A stretch of 64,000 nt of DNA, taken from NCBI GenBank assembly GCA_003020965.1, contig PXRL01000008.1, positions 106,688-170,687 on the forward strand, given 5' to 3'. Made by a program: the position numbers and the translations under genes. Source of the stretch: Halobacteriales archaeon QS_4_69_225 (GTDB lineage Archaea; Halobacteriota; Halobacteria; Halobacteriales; Haloarculaceae). Positions 44,425-53,668 of this stretch are shown here, in pieces; within the stretch, counting starts at the first letter, position 1; each line of letters opens with the position of its first letter. The notes beneath the pieces are model-generated. The model was not told the origin of the DNA, made no database searches, and worked only from the letters and a program-made list of their open reading frames with translations.

Positions 44425-45335
44425 TGAGCGAACAGGAACGCAGCTATACCAATGTCAAGTGGCGAGTCTACCGGCGCGTCCGGTCCGATACAATCGCGAA
44501 AATCGGCGCGGTTGTCGTCATTATCTCGCTCCTACTGGCAGTGTTCTCCATTGTAGATGACTTCTTGTTAAATGGACTTATTATTGAGACATTACTGCAC
44601 GACCCGTACCAACTCAACCCCGATAATCGGCTGGCACCGCCTAGTCTCTCGCACCCATTCGGCACAGATGAACAGGGACGAGACATCCTTGCACGCGTCA
44701 TCTACGGTACCCGAACAAGCATCGTCGTCGGTGTAGGATCCGTATTGTTCGCGGCGATAGTGGGGGTCAGTCTTGGTATCATTACCGCTTACTACGGTGG
44801 GCTGGTCGACGATGTCGGCATGCGGGCGATGGACGTGCTGCTCGCGTTCCCTGCGATCCTGTTGGCCATCGCGCTGCTGGCGTCACTAGGACGGGGATTC
44901 ACCAGTATCATCCTCGCACTCGGTATCGCGTATATTCCGTCGTTCGCCCGAGTCACTCGGAGCAAAGCACTATCGGTGAAATCCGACGAGTACGTCACCG
45001 CGGCCGAGGTGATTGGTTATCCGACCCGCGACGTATTGATAGATGAGATCCTCCCTAATTGCTTCACGCCAATTATTGTCCAGGCGACGTTCACGCTGGC
45101 GGTTGCGATTATCGCCGAGGCGGGGCTCTCCTTCCTCGGGCTCGGCATTGAGCCGCCGACGCCGACGTGGGGCATTATGCTCGCCGGCGCCCAGCAGTAC
45201 ATCACCTCGGCGTGGTGGTACTCGCTATTCCCCGGTCTCGCCATCATGCTGACGGTACTTGGATACAACCTGCTCGGCGACAGTATCAGGGATGCACTCG
45301 ACCCACAGACCGGGGACGGGGAACGGAGGCTTTAA
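44424..45335 (+). CDS. dppC: dipeptide ABC transporter permease (DppC)
   Basis: This 303-residue partner permease carries SHPFGTDEQGRDILARVIYG (typical DppC) and the EAA-type coupling region VTAAEVIGYPTRDVLIDEIL. The C-terminus has GIEPPTPTWGIMLAGAQQYI. It overlaps the dppB stop and the next ATPase start (TAATG). Confidence 0.92.
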   Translation: MSEQERSYTNVKWRVYRRVRSDTIAKIGAVVVIISLLLAVFSIVDDFLLNGLIIETLLHDPYQLNPDNRLAPPSLSHPFGTDEQGRDILARVIYGTRTSIVVGVGSVLFAAIVGVSLGIITAYYGGLVDDVGMRAMDVLLAFPAILLAIALLASLGRGFTSIILALGIAYIPSFARVTRSKALSVKSDEYVTAAEVIGYPTRDVLIDEILPNCFTPIIVQATFTLAVAIIAEAGLSFLGLGIEPPTPTWGIMLAGAQQYITSAWWYSLFPGLAIMLTVLGYNLLGDSIRDALDPQTGDGERRL

Positions 45336-46342
45336 TGATGAGTGTTCTACAGGTAGATGGCTTACATACGTATTTCGACACGGAAAATGGTATTGTTCGC
45401 GCCGTCGAAGGGGTCGACTTCTCTATCGAGCCCGGCGAAATCGTCGGACTCGTCGGCGAGAGTGGCAGCGGTAAAAGCGTCACCGCGAGCTCCATCATGA
45501 ACCTCGTTGAGCGCCCCGGCCGCATCGCCGAAGGCACGGTGCGCTACGACGGCCAGGACGTATTCGACCTTTCGAAGTCGGAACTCCAAGATCTTCGAGG
45601 CGGTGAGATATCCATGGTGTTTCAAGATCCCATGAACGCATTCAATCCGACGCAGACGGTGGGTCGACAGCTCCACGATGTACTCCGGACCCATCGCAAT
45701 GGAGCCGTTCATCCGGTGAAGCGTATATTGGGGCTCGACCACGACGAAGACTGCAAGGAGGCGGTCGTTGAGATGCTCGATGCTGTTGGTATCCCCAACC
45801 CAGAAGCCCGTTACAGCGACTACCCACACGAGTTCTCTGGCGGGATGATCCAGCGGGCAATGGTCGGGATGGCGTTACTCTGTGACCCCAAGCTCGTATT
45901 AGCTGACGAGCCAACAACCGGTCTCGATGTGAGCATCGAGCGCCAGATACTCGAATTGTTCAATGATCTCGTCGAGGAATTGAATACAGCGGTCCTATGG
46001 ATCACTCACGACCTTTCAGTAGTAGCGAAACTCTGTGACAGGGTAGTGGTAATGTACGCTGGTAAAGTAATGGAAGTAGGTCCCACTGATGTCGTACTCT
46101 CGGACCCAGCAAACCCGTACACGGAGGCGTTGCTCGACTCAATTCCACGGTATGATCGCCCCGACGAGGAGATACGCGTTATTGAGGGCGATGTACCCGA
46201 CCCGCTCAATCGCCCCGACGGTTGTCGGTTCGCGGACCGCTGCCCGAAGGTCCACGAGCGGTGTCACGATGCGCATCCTCCACAGTACGAACTCGGTGAC
46301 CGTGAGGTGGCGTGCTATCTCGCGGAGGAGGGGACCAAATGA
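45335..46342 (+). CDS. dppD: dipeptide ABC transporter ATPase (DppD)
   Basis: This 335-residue ATPase has Walker A GESGSGKSVTASSIMNL, signature FSGGMIQRAMVGMAL, Walker B LVLADEPTTGLD, and a C-terminal oligopeptide-transporter domain with the cysteine pattern GCRFADRCPKVHERC. The start is ATG 45335; the frame is open upstream inside dppC, but the ATPase fold begins here. Confidence 0.92.
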   Translation: MMSVLQVDGLHTYFDTENGIVRAVEGVDFSIEPGEIVGLVGESGSGKSVTASSIMNLVERPGRIAEGTVRYDGQDVFDLSKSELQDLRGGEISMVFQDPMNAFNPTQTVGRQLHDVLRTHRNGAVHPVKRILGLDHDEDCKEAVVEMLDAVGIPNPEARYSDYPHEFSGGMIQRAMVGMALLCDPKLVLADEPTTGLDVSIERQILELFNDLVEELNTAVLWITHDLSVVAKLCDRVVVMYAGKVMEVGPTDVVLSDPANPYTEALLDSIPRYDRPDEEIRVIEGDVPDPLNRPDGCRFADRCPKVHERCHDAHPPQYELGDREVACYLAEEGTK

Positions 46343-47331
46343 GCCTGGTTGAGACTCATGCCCTCCGAAAGTACTTTCCAGCGGGAACAGGATTCGTCTC
46401 CCGTTTGTTCGCTGACAAGAAAGTTCACGCAGTTGACGGCGTCGACCTAACTATCGATCGGGGACAGACCATGGGGTTGGTTGGTGAGTCAGGTTGTGGT
46501 AAAAGCACGCTTGGCAACCTCCTGTTACGGATTCATGACCCCACTGAGGGAACTATCAGGTTCAACGGTACCGATATTACGGCGCTGAGCGGGTCGGAAC
46601 TCCGACCGTACCGCAGCGAGATGCAGATGATGTTCCAGAACCCCCAGAATAGCCTCAATCCCAAGCACACCGTCGGGAAAATACTGCGGAAGGCCATTGA
46701 GTTTCACGACGTGGCCCACGGTGACAAGGCAACAGAACTCGCTCGACAGTACCTCACGGAGGTAGGGCTCCGTCCGGAACACGTTGATCGCTACCCCCAC
46801 GAGTTCTCGGGCGGTCAACAGCAGCGCATTGCCATTGCGCGAGCACTCTCAGTCGATCCGGAGTTCATTGTGCTCGATGAACCTGTCTCGGCGCTTGATG
46901 TGAGCGTACAAGCGAAGATTCTCTCTCTCATAGAGGACTTGAAAAACGAATACGATCTGACGCTGCTATTCATCACTCACGACTTGAACGTAGTGCGACA
47001 TGTCTGTGACGAAGTGTCGGTAATGTATCTGGGCGAAATTGTCGAAAATGCTTCGACCGAAGATCTGTTCAACGACCCTTATCACCCCTACACGCGTGCC
47101 TTATTCGACTCAATTACGCTTCCCGAACCGGGCGAGCTTAGCAGCGGTGGTATCCAGGGCGAGACGCCTTCGCCCATCGACCCGCCCTCCGGTTGCCGGT
47201 TCAGAACGAGGTGTCCTGACGCTGTAGCAGAGTGTGAGACTGTCAACCCTGAACTGGTGGAACGCGAGCGCGATACCAGTGCTGAGACCAGAGACACTGC
47301 ATGTCACCTCTATGATCCCCTTGACCGCTAA
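46339..47331 (+). CDS. dppF: dipeptide ABC transporter ATPase (DppF)
   Basis: This 330-residue ATPase has Walker [18 protein letters not shown], signature [15 protein letters not shown], Walker [18 protein letters not shown] and the C-terminal oligo_HPY region [18 protein letters not shown] 46339 overlaps the dppD stop. It completes the dpp operon. Confidence 0.92.
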   Translation: MSLVETHALRKYFPAGTGFVSRLFADKKVHAVDGVDLTIDRGQTMGLVGESGCGKSTLGNLLLRIHDPTEGTIRFNGTDITALSGSELRPYRSEMQMMFQNPQNSLNPKHTVGKILRKAIEFHDVAHGDKATELARQYLTEVGLRPEHVDRYPHEFSGGQQQRIAIARALSVDPEFIVLDEPVSALDVSVQAKILSLIEDLKNEYDLTLLFITHDLNVVRHVCDEVSVMYLGEIVENASTEDLFNDPYHPYTRALFDSITLPEPGELSSGGIQGETPSPIDPPSGCRFRTRCPDAVAECETVNPELVERERDTSAETRDTACHLYDPLDR

Positions 47332-47730
47332 GTCCTGACGGGAGGAATATCTTATACTTTCGTAGTATTCGAACTGGCGCTGAACCGAGTAACTTCAGTG
47401 ATCAGTTCGTTCCGCTCAAGTTTATGATTCAAATGCCTCGTCATAAATTAGTTCTATCGGGGTCAACGACAGGGTCGGACAGACCAAGGATGCGATCATC
47501 ACCCGGCTTGATTACGAACGACGCTAATTCTTTACGAGTCAATTGTTCTACTGATTCGTGGGAAGTGGACATCTGTAGATAGCAGGTGGCAAGATAATCC
47601 ATGAAAAAAACATTGGTTATCCAATCTCGGTGCTACGCTGAACGACCGCCACACGATACAGCGGCGAGTTGATGCAATGCCCTCTCATGCAGGGCTGTAG
47701 GCTTATATCCCGATAGACAGAGGCAGTTCT
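47332..47730. other. non-coding gap between the dpp operon and the second serine hydrolase
   Basis: No coding signal. CTTATATCC at 47703-47711 is a good TATA box about 25 bases ahead of ATG 47731, so the hydrolase has its own promoter. The rest shows nothing recognisable. Confidence 0.4.
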
Positions 47731-49131
47731 ATGGACGGAACACTTTCGACGGTAGACTCTGACAGTCTCAAGGCGGTCGAACGGTTCGCATGCGATTGGA
47801 TGAGCGAGGACCGTATCCCTGGCGCGACACTCTCGATGTTCGATATCGAGGGCACCGTTGCCACCGCGTTCGGCGCTCGTGAGCTTGAGAAAAATATTCC
47901 TGCGACGCCAGACACTCTGCTGGGGATCGGTTCCTGTACCAAGTCATTCACCGGCATCGCCGTCCTTCAACTCGCTGAGGACGGCGAACTCGCCATTGAC
48001 GACCCAGTGAGCGACTACGTTGGCGTCTACGACGATGCTCCAGGTGATCCGATTACCATCCGCGAATTGCTCTCGCATAGTTCGGGACTTCCGAGCGACG
48101 GGATGGCAACGGCACTCATCAGCCGAATGATGGGGCTTGAACCGGCGGAAGTGCCGCTTTCCGACGAGGGGGACTTCCATCACCATGTCTCGGGCGCCCT
48201 CGGTGAGCGCGCGACACACCTGAACGAACCGTTCTTCTACTATAACTCGGGTTTCACCGTATTGGGTGAAGTCGTTGAGGAACTCTCGGGAAAGCGCTAT
48301 GCAGACTATGTCGAGGACGAGATTCTCAAGCCGCTTGGGATGATGCGGTCAACATTCGACCGGAAGGCCTTCGAAGAGGACGACAATACCATGACACCAT
48401 ATTACAAGGAAGATGGCTCTTCGACTGCCGGGAGATTCCCATTCGATGAGTCAATTCACGCGCCCGGCGGAATGTTGAGCTCAGTTCGAGACCTAGCCCG
48501 CTACGGCCGGATGCAGCTGAACGGCGGTGAACTCGACGGCGAGCGGATCCTTCCCGAGCATCGCATTGAGGAAGCTAGATCGCCCGTCACTCAGCGGGAG
48601 AGTCTTGTTGACGGCACGTCACAGGAGTACGCATACGGCTGGGTGGTCCGAGAGTTCCTCGATGATACATTGGTGTGTCACGGCGGGAGCATCGGCGTCA
48701 ACAACGCTTTCATTGGGTACCTTCTGGACGCTGAGCTCGGCGTCGCTGTTCAATGCACGACCCAGCCTGAGACTCATCCAATGTACGCTGGGCCCGCCGC
48801 GCTCGCGGTGGCGCTAGGTGAGAGGCCTACTGAGGCGGTCCCCCACCTTGCACTGAAGCGGGGTCTCTCAGCGCTGACCGGGGAGTACGCCTCCTACCGT
48901 GACATCATGACGATGACTATCGAGCAGATGGGTGGTGGGCTTGCGCTCAAGACTGAGAGTGACCGGGCGGGCAGCATGGAACTGCCGCTAACACCGGTCG
49001 ACATAGGCGACGACATCTGGAAGTTCACGGCCGTCGAGCCAAGCGGCGCATCTGTACCTGTCCGCTTCGAGCACCACGCGGACGGCATTGACCTCTACTA
49101 CCAGCGCTGGCGACTGCATAAAATCGACTGA
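47731..49131 (+). CDS. serine beta-lactamase-fold hydrolase (S12 family), second copy
   Basis: This 466-residue paralogue of the 37438-38826 protein has SxxK at Ser68-Cys-Thr-Lys71 (GIGSCTKSFTGIAVL), Tyr-x-Asn in FFYYNSGFTVLG, and the same C-terminal barrel ending YYQRWRLHKI. No export signal is visible. The two copies bracket the D-aminoacylase and dipeptide transporter genes, which suggests peptidase action on imported peptides containing D-residues. Confidence 0.84.
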   Translation: MDGTLSTVDSDSLKAVERFACDWMSEDRIPGATLSMFDIEGTVATAFGARELEKNIPATPDTLLGIGSCTKSFTGIAVLQLAEDGELAIDDPVSDYVGVYDDAPGDPITIRELLSHSSGLPSDGMATALISRMMGLEPAEVPLSDEGDFHHHVSGALGERATHLNEPFFYYNSGFTVLGEVVEELSGKRYADYVEDEILKPLGMMRSTFDRKAFEEDDNTMTPYYKEDGSSTAGRFPFDESIHAPGGMLSSVRDLARYGRMQLNGGELDGERILPEHRIEEARSPVTQRESLVDGTSQEYAYGWVVREFLDDTLVCHGGSIGVNNAFIGYLLDAELGVAVQCTTQPETHPMYAGPAALAVALGERPTEAVPHLALKRGLSALTGEYASYRDIMTMTIEQMGGGLALKTESDRAGSMELPLTPVDIGDDIWKFTAVEPSGASVPVRFEHHADGIDLYYQRWRLHKID

Positions 49132-49193
49132 TGGGTCACCCGACCATGTGAGGCCGTCAGTACATATGAGATAAGAAATAGCAAGTAGACAAG

Positions 49194-50306
49194 ATGCCTG
49201 ACCCGGCGTTCGACTTCTTCCCTCGGGGGACCGAACTCATCGTCACTGATAGGATTGAGCGACGCATGCGCGCGGAACTGGACGCAGGTGCGGACGCCAG
49301 CGTCGCATACGACGCGATGGAGACTGAGCAAGTTCGACAGCTCCGCGAGGAGCCGGCGTTCCGAAACCGGCTTCGTGAGGCCTATCTGGAAGCCGGTGTC
49401 AACCTCGTCAGCCCGACGATGATGGGGTTCGACCGCTCGGGCAGCTACGCTGAGGGTGTTTGGGACGACCTGTCGCGCTGGCTTGGCCGATTCGAAGCCG
49501 TCCCATGGCTACGGAAAGCAACAAGCCCAGCAGAAGCCAGAGAGATCGTCTCTGATGGTGATGTAGGCGCGGTACTAAATACACAGAACATCGGTGCCGC
49601 CATCGATGGCGACCCGGATGGTGTCGAACAGCTCTACAACGCCGGTATCCGTGTCGGCCAGTTAACGTATAATAGTCAGAACCTCGTGGGGCACGGCTGT
49701 ACCGACCGCGTTGACGCTGGGCTCTCGAATCACGGCGTCGAGGTGGTTGAGCGGATGAACGAAGTCGGAATGGTCGTCGATTGTTCGCATTGCGGGAGGG
49801 AGACGACCCTCGACGCCGCCGCCACCTCCGAGGATCCAATTGCGTACACCCACACGTTCAGCAAGACGCTATCGGACCACGACCGGGGGAAATCTGACGA
49901 GGAGCTAACGGCGCTTCGAGAGGCCAACGGTTATGTCGGCGTGCTCGCTGTACCATTTTTCCTCGAACCTGAAGAAGAGAGCGCAGAGTTCTCTCAGGTG
50001 TTCGACCACATCGACTACATCGTTGAGCACGTCGGTATCGACCGGGTCGGCATCGGCACCGACTGGGGCTCGTGGACATCTGAGATCCCAGAGGAACTCT
50101 ATGAGGGGTTCATGCGGACGTTCAAGTCGCTTGGCTTTCGCGAAGAGCACGGCATTACTATCGGCCGAGGGTTCGGTCCGATGCAGTCCTACTCGGACTG
50201 GTCAGCGATTCCCAAGAGATTGGAGCGACGTGGTTATGACGCTGAAGAGCGCCGCAAGTTGTTAGGCGAAAACTTCCTGGCATTCTGGGAGCGGGCGGTG
50301 GCATAA
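49194..50306 (+). CDS. M19 (renal) dipeptidase-like metallohydrolase
   Basis: This 370-residue TIM-barrel protein has M19 landmarks: LTYNSQNLVGHGCTDRVD, MVVDCSHCGRETTLDA, AYTHTFSKTL and RVGIGTDWGS. M19 enzymes cleave dipeptides, often with a D-residue at the C-terminal position. The usual N-terminal H-x-D ligand pair is not evident, and the bridging Glu position reads NTQNIG. Both features recur, as I recall, in a divergent M19 subgroup. It follows the serine hydrolase by 62 bases on the same strand. Confidence 0.8.
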   Translation: MPDPAFDFFPRGTELIVTDRIERRMRAELDAGADASVAYDAMETEQVRQLREEPAFRNRLREAYLEAGVNLVSPTMMGFDRSGSYAEGVWDDLSRWLGRFEAVPWLRKATSPAEAREIVSDGDVGAVLNTQNIGAAIDGDPDGVEQLYNAGIRVGQLTYNSQNLVGHGCTDRVDAGLSNHGVEVVERMNEVGMVVDCSHCGRETTLDAAATSEDPIAYTHTFSKTLSDHDRGKSDEELTALREANGYVGVLAVPFFLEPEEESAEFSQVFDHIDYIVEHVGIDRVGIGTDWGSWTSEIPEELYEGFMRTFKSLGFREEHGITIGRGFGPMQSYSDWSAIPKRLERRGYDAEERRKLLGENFLAFWERAVA

Positions 50307-50352
50307 TTTGGCTCAAGATTGTGTTCAAGCCTCAGCATTAGCATAATAATTA

Positions 50353-50362
50353 AGTATATAAA
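50353..50362 (+). promoter_or_regulatory. TATA box of the HTH-10 regulator
   Basis: AGTATATAAA ends 17 bases ahead of ATG 50379, with its centre about 22-25 bases upstream. It matches a leaderless haloarchaeal promoter and argues for ATG 50379 as the start. Confidence 0.55.
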
Positions 50363-50378
50363 ATAAATATGCTTGACC

Positions 50379-51104
50379 ATGTCAAGCGCAACCAAGGAAC
50401 AAACAGACGAACGGTTTCAGGCCTCACAAATAACGCTCAAGGTGTGGCACCCCGATTGCTGGACGCTCCAAACTACCGATCGCGTGGATGCGGGTCTCAT
50501 CGCTCACGGGGTATACAAGCACAACAGTACTGTGGCGGCGCGGTTAACCGCCTACGCGGACACCACGACTGACATCGATAATCTGGTGGCTGAAATCGAG
50601 TCATCGCCATTAACTGATACTGTGAAAGTCATCAACGAGTACTTCAATCCGACGTTACACACTAATGCTGCGGGTAACGCGACCCAAGAACTGCTCGTGG
50701 AGTACGAGCCGAAGAACAGTATTCACAACGCATTCATCTCTCGGGGGTTCGTCCCGGAAGAGGAAATCCGCGTCCAAGGCGGCTACGAGTACTGGACGGT
50801 GATTATTACTGCCTCCCGTGAGACGGTTCAGGATCGTCTTGATGAGATCCGATCTGAAATGAACGCCGAGATATCCGTCGAGGGGATGAAATCTGCTTAC
50901 ACCGATAGCGCTCACAGAGGGAATCCGAAACAGCTCTCGGAGCGGCAGCGAGAAGTGTTCGAACTTGCGAAACGAGAAGGGTATTACACATGGCCGCGTG
51001 AGAGTTCAGCCAGCGAACTCGCGGAAGAATTGGGCATTGTGAAGACAACATTGCTCGAACACCTCCGGAAGGCCGAATCGAAGGTACTCGGCCAGCAGAA
51101 CTGA
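50379..51104 (+). CDS. HTH-10 (bacterio-opsin-activator type) transcriptional regulator
   Basis: This 241-residue protein has an N-terminal sensor region of about 170 residues. The HTH-10 domain follows at about 180-241: LSERQREVFELAKREGYYTW, SASELAEELGIVKTTLLEHL and RKAESKVL, as in Bat and related haloarchaeal regulators. It lies in the middle of the peptide-salvage genes and is the only regulator there, so it is the likely controller. ATG 50379 is used; a TTG at 50373 in frame is unlikely. Confidence 0.87.
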   Translation: MSSATKEQTDERFQASQITLKVWHPDCWTLQTTDRVDAGLIAHGVYKHNSTVAARLTAYADTTTDIDNLVAEIESSPLTDTVKVINEYFNPTLHTNAAGNATQELLVEYEPKNSIHNAFISRGFVPEEEIRVQGGYEYWTVIITASRETVQDRLDEIRSEMNAEISVEGMKSAYTDSAHRGNPKQLSERQREVFELAKREGYYTWPRESSASELAEELGIVKTTLLEHLRKAESKVLGQQN

Positions 51105-51455
51105 ATCACCGTCCATATTTGTAGTTTCTCTCGCCCGGTCCTCCTACGGCCCGTATGTATAATATCGAGGGCTTGGAGTGTACGCTCCGTGGCGAGACGC
51201 ATAACTCGAACTAACCGATCTACACCTGTTTGAATCACAAGGGGGGCCGTAGCATTCCCAAAGTTACATAGGACCGCAACCTGATCGTCGATCGATTCAA
51301 CTAATCGCCTAATTGATACATCAGATTTTTGATTGACCGGAAAATAATAAGCTGCCCTCCTCACACGGCGGGAGAAGATTCTCACGATACGGTCGTGGCG
51401 ACCCTATTCATGATAGGTTCCAATTTTAATAACCTCGAAGTGAGAAAAAAGTTCT
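51105..51455. other. non-coding leader of the M81 gene
   Basis: No gene seen. AATTTTAATAACC near 51424 lies about 25-30 bases before ATG 51456 and is the probable TATA box. Otherwise nothing recognised. Confidence 0.35.
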
Positions 51456-52988
51456 ATGGCTGACGGGACAGTTGTTCTCGGTGGATTCTCTCACGAAACG
51501 AACACATTTGCGAGCGAGATGACCGGCCGGCCGCTCTTCCAGGAGCGCCGCGAGTACTTCGGCGACGAGATACCTGAGAAGATGCGGAATACCAACACTT
51601 GTGAGGGGGGCGTCATCGATGTAGCTGAGACAAAAGGAATCGACCTCTATTACACGGTGTCAGCCTCGGCGACGCCGAGTGGCGTTGTCGCCGCTGACGC
51701 CTACGAATTCTACACGGAGAAAATTCTCGAGGGTGTCGAAGCTCGGAGTAGCAATCTTGACGGCGTGATGCTCTGTCTTCACGGCGCAATGGTTCCAGAG
51801 GGGATGACCGACGGCGAGGGACCGCTCGTACAGAAGGTTCGGGAGCGGGTCGGCGCAGACGTCCCCATTGTGGTGACACTCGACCTCCACGGCAACATCT
51901 CCGACGAATTGATTGAGCAAGTGGATGCACTCGTCGCCTACGAGGAGTACCCCCATACCGACATGGGCGACACTGGTCGGCGGGCAATGAATATCCTCGT
52001 CCGAATGATGCGCGGCGAGCTTAACCCGGCAATTCACATCGAGCGGCCACCGGTGCTGCCGATGGGCCCGAAGCAAAATACCCGCGAGGGACCGATGGCC
52101 GAGGTAATGGCGACCGCCCGGGAGTGCGAAGAGCGCGACGACATCGTGAAGGTGAACGTGTTCCCAGCGTTCCACCAAGCGGACGTCCCGTCGATGGGAT
52201 TCTCGGTGCCTGTCGTCGCGACGAACAAGGAGGCCGCCCGAGAAGTCTCGCGAGAACTCGCCGCCTATGTCTGGGAGCGGCGGGAGGATTTCCTCGACAA
52301 TTACCCAGAGCCACCGGAAGCGGTCAGTCGAGCGAAGGAACTCGTCGCAGACGGCGCGACTGAGGATGGTCCGGTCGTAATGGCTGACGTAGGGGACAAC
52401 CCCGGTGGTGGTGGCGTGGCGGACGGAACAACAGTGTTACGCGAGATGATCGATCAGGGGCTGACGAACGCCGGCTTCGCCATCATGCGTGATCCCGAGG
52501 TGATCGAGGCCTGCATTGAGGCGGGTGTGGGCGAACGCATGACCGCTGATCTGGGCGGAAAGACCGACGACATGCATGGTGATCCCATCGAAGATCTCGA
52601 CGGTTACGTCAAAACTATTACCGACGGGGAGTTTGCCAACACCGGCCCGATGGGGACGGGCAGCGAGAACCACCTCGGCCGGACCGCCCACCTACAATGT
52701 GGCCACGAGGACGGTGTAAGCGTCATCCTAACCGAGAATCGTCTGCAGCCGCTGGACGCCGAAATTTGGCGACACGTAGGTATCCAGCCTGAACGGCTCG
52801 ATACGCTGGTGGTCAAGAGTACGAACCACTATCGAGCGGACTACGAGCCGATGAGCTGTGAGGTCCTCCCAATAAACAGCATCGGCCTCGTTTCGATGGA
52901 TCCACGGAATTTCAAGCTTGAACATATCCCACGCCCACAGTTCCCCCTCGACGAGATGGCCAACGATGACTACCCCGACTGGGAGTAG
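51456..52988 (+). CDS. M81-family metallopeptidase (microcystinase MlrC-like)
   Basis: This 510-residue protein has the M81 start VVLGGFSHETNTFASEMTG. It then has DGVMLCLHGAMVPEG (His ligand), LDLHGNISDELIEQ (Asp/His), VADVGDNPGGGGVADGTTV (conserved Asp-Asn-Pro-Gly-Gly-Gly) and a C-terminal MlrC domain. MlrC cleaves linear peptides containing D-amino acids during microcystin degradation, and other M81 proteins act on unknown peptides. The family and its neighbours suit D-peptide breakdown. Confidence 0.87.
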   Translation: MADGTVVLGGFSHETNTFASEMTGRPLFQERREYFGDEIPEKMRNTNTCEGGVIDVAETKGIDLYYTVSASATPSGVVAADAYEFYTEKILEGVEARSSNLDGVMLCLHGAMVPEGMTDGEGPLVQKVRERVGADVPIVVTLDLHGNISDELIEQVDALVAYEEYPHTDMGDTGRRAMNILVRMMRGELNPAIHIERPPVLPMGPKQNTREGPMAEVMATARECEERDDIVKVNVFPAFHQADVPSMGFSVPVVATNKEAAREVSRELAAYVWERREDFLDNYPEPPEAVSRAKELVADGATEDGPVVMADVGDNPGGGGVADGTTVLREMIDQGLTNAGFAIMRDPEVIEACIEAGVGERMTADLGGKTDDMHGDPIEDLDGYVKTITDGEFANTGPMGTGSENHLGRTAHLQCGHEDGVSVILTENRLQPLDAEIWRHVGIQPERLDTLVVKSTNHYRADYEPMSCEVLPINSIGLVSMDPRNFKLEHIPRPQFPLDEMANDDYPDWE

Positions 52989-53079
52989 TACGGAATCATT
53001 CTTTTGAGAAATAGTGGACAGTCTGAGCCGCTGCCGCGTAATTTCCGCGTACATGCTTCTATATAAATGCGAATCAGGG

Positions 53080-53530
53080 CTGGTCAGCCGCCAGAGCGAT
53101 AAACACAGTACCGCAACTTGACGAGGCGGCCGGCGGGCTAATCGAGCAATTGGTCCCGCACGACGACATCGCTGACATGCGCCGCGTCCGTGAGGCAATC
53201 GGAATTCTAGTGCTGGCCGACGAGCCGTGGTTCTCACCGCGGGATGGGGCGTCGCTGGCCGAGCAGGATGCCTGTGACATTATCAATATCAAACTCACCA
53301 AGACTGGCCGGCTCAACCGCGCTCGGAACGTAGGTACCGTTGTAAGCGCGTACAGCCCCCTACTTTACCAATGGCATGCTGGAAATCGGCGTCGGTACCG
53401 CTGCCAACGTTCGGTCCGCCGCCGCTTCATCCACGGTTGATCATTTATCTGAGGGCTCAACGTTCGTGCTGCCTCCACGCTCGTTGAGGAAACCAAGTGC
53501 TGGTCACCAAAGGATATCGCTTCACCGTGT
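53080..53530 (+). pseudogene. decayed enolase-superfamily (mandelate-racemase-like) gene
   Basis: In one frame LIEQLVPHDDIADMRRVREA, AIGILVLADEPWFSPRDGAS and DACDIINIKLTKTGRLNRAR give barrel strands of enolase-superfamily enzymes, including the Glu and Asp metal ligands and KxxKTG. After a frameshift near 53345 another frame gives MLEIGVGTAANVRSAAASS. The N-terminal domain is lost. It is a different lineage from the remnant at 38950. Confidence 0.75.
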
Positions 53531-53668
53531 CGAACAATTCAGGGCTAGGGGTGACCTTGGATATGACATCGTTGAGTGGTACCAGGTCGACTAGCCGTCT
53601 CCTCGGCTCTCCCCACTATGAGAGGGTGTGAGACTTTAATAATTGAATTCGTAATTCCAGATCACGGT

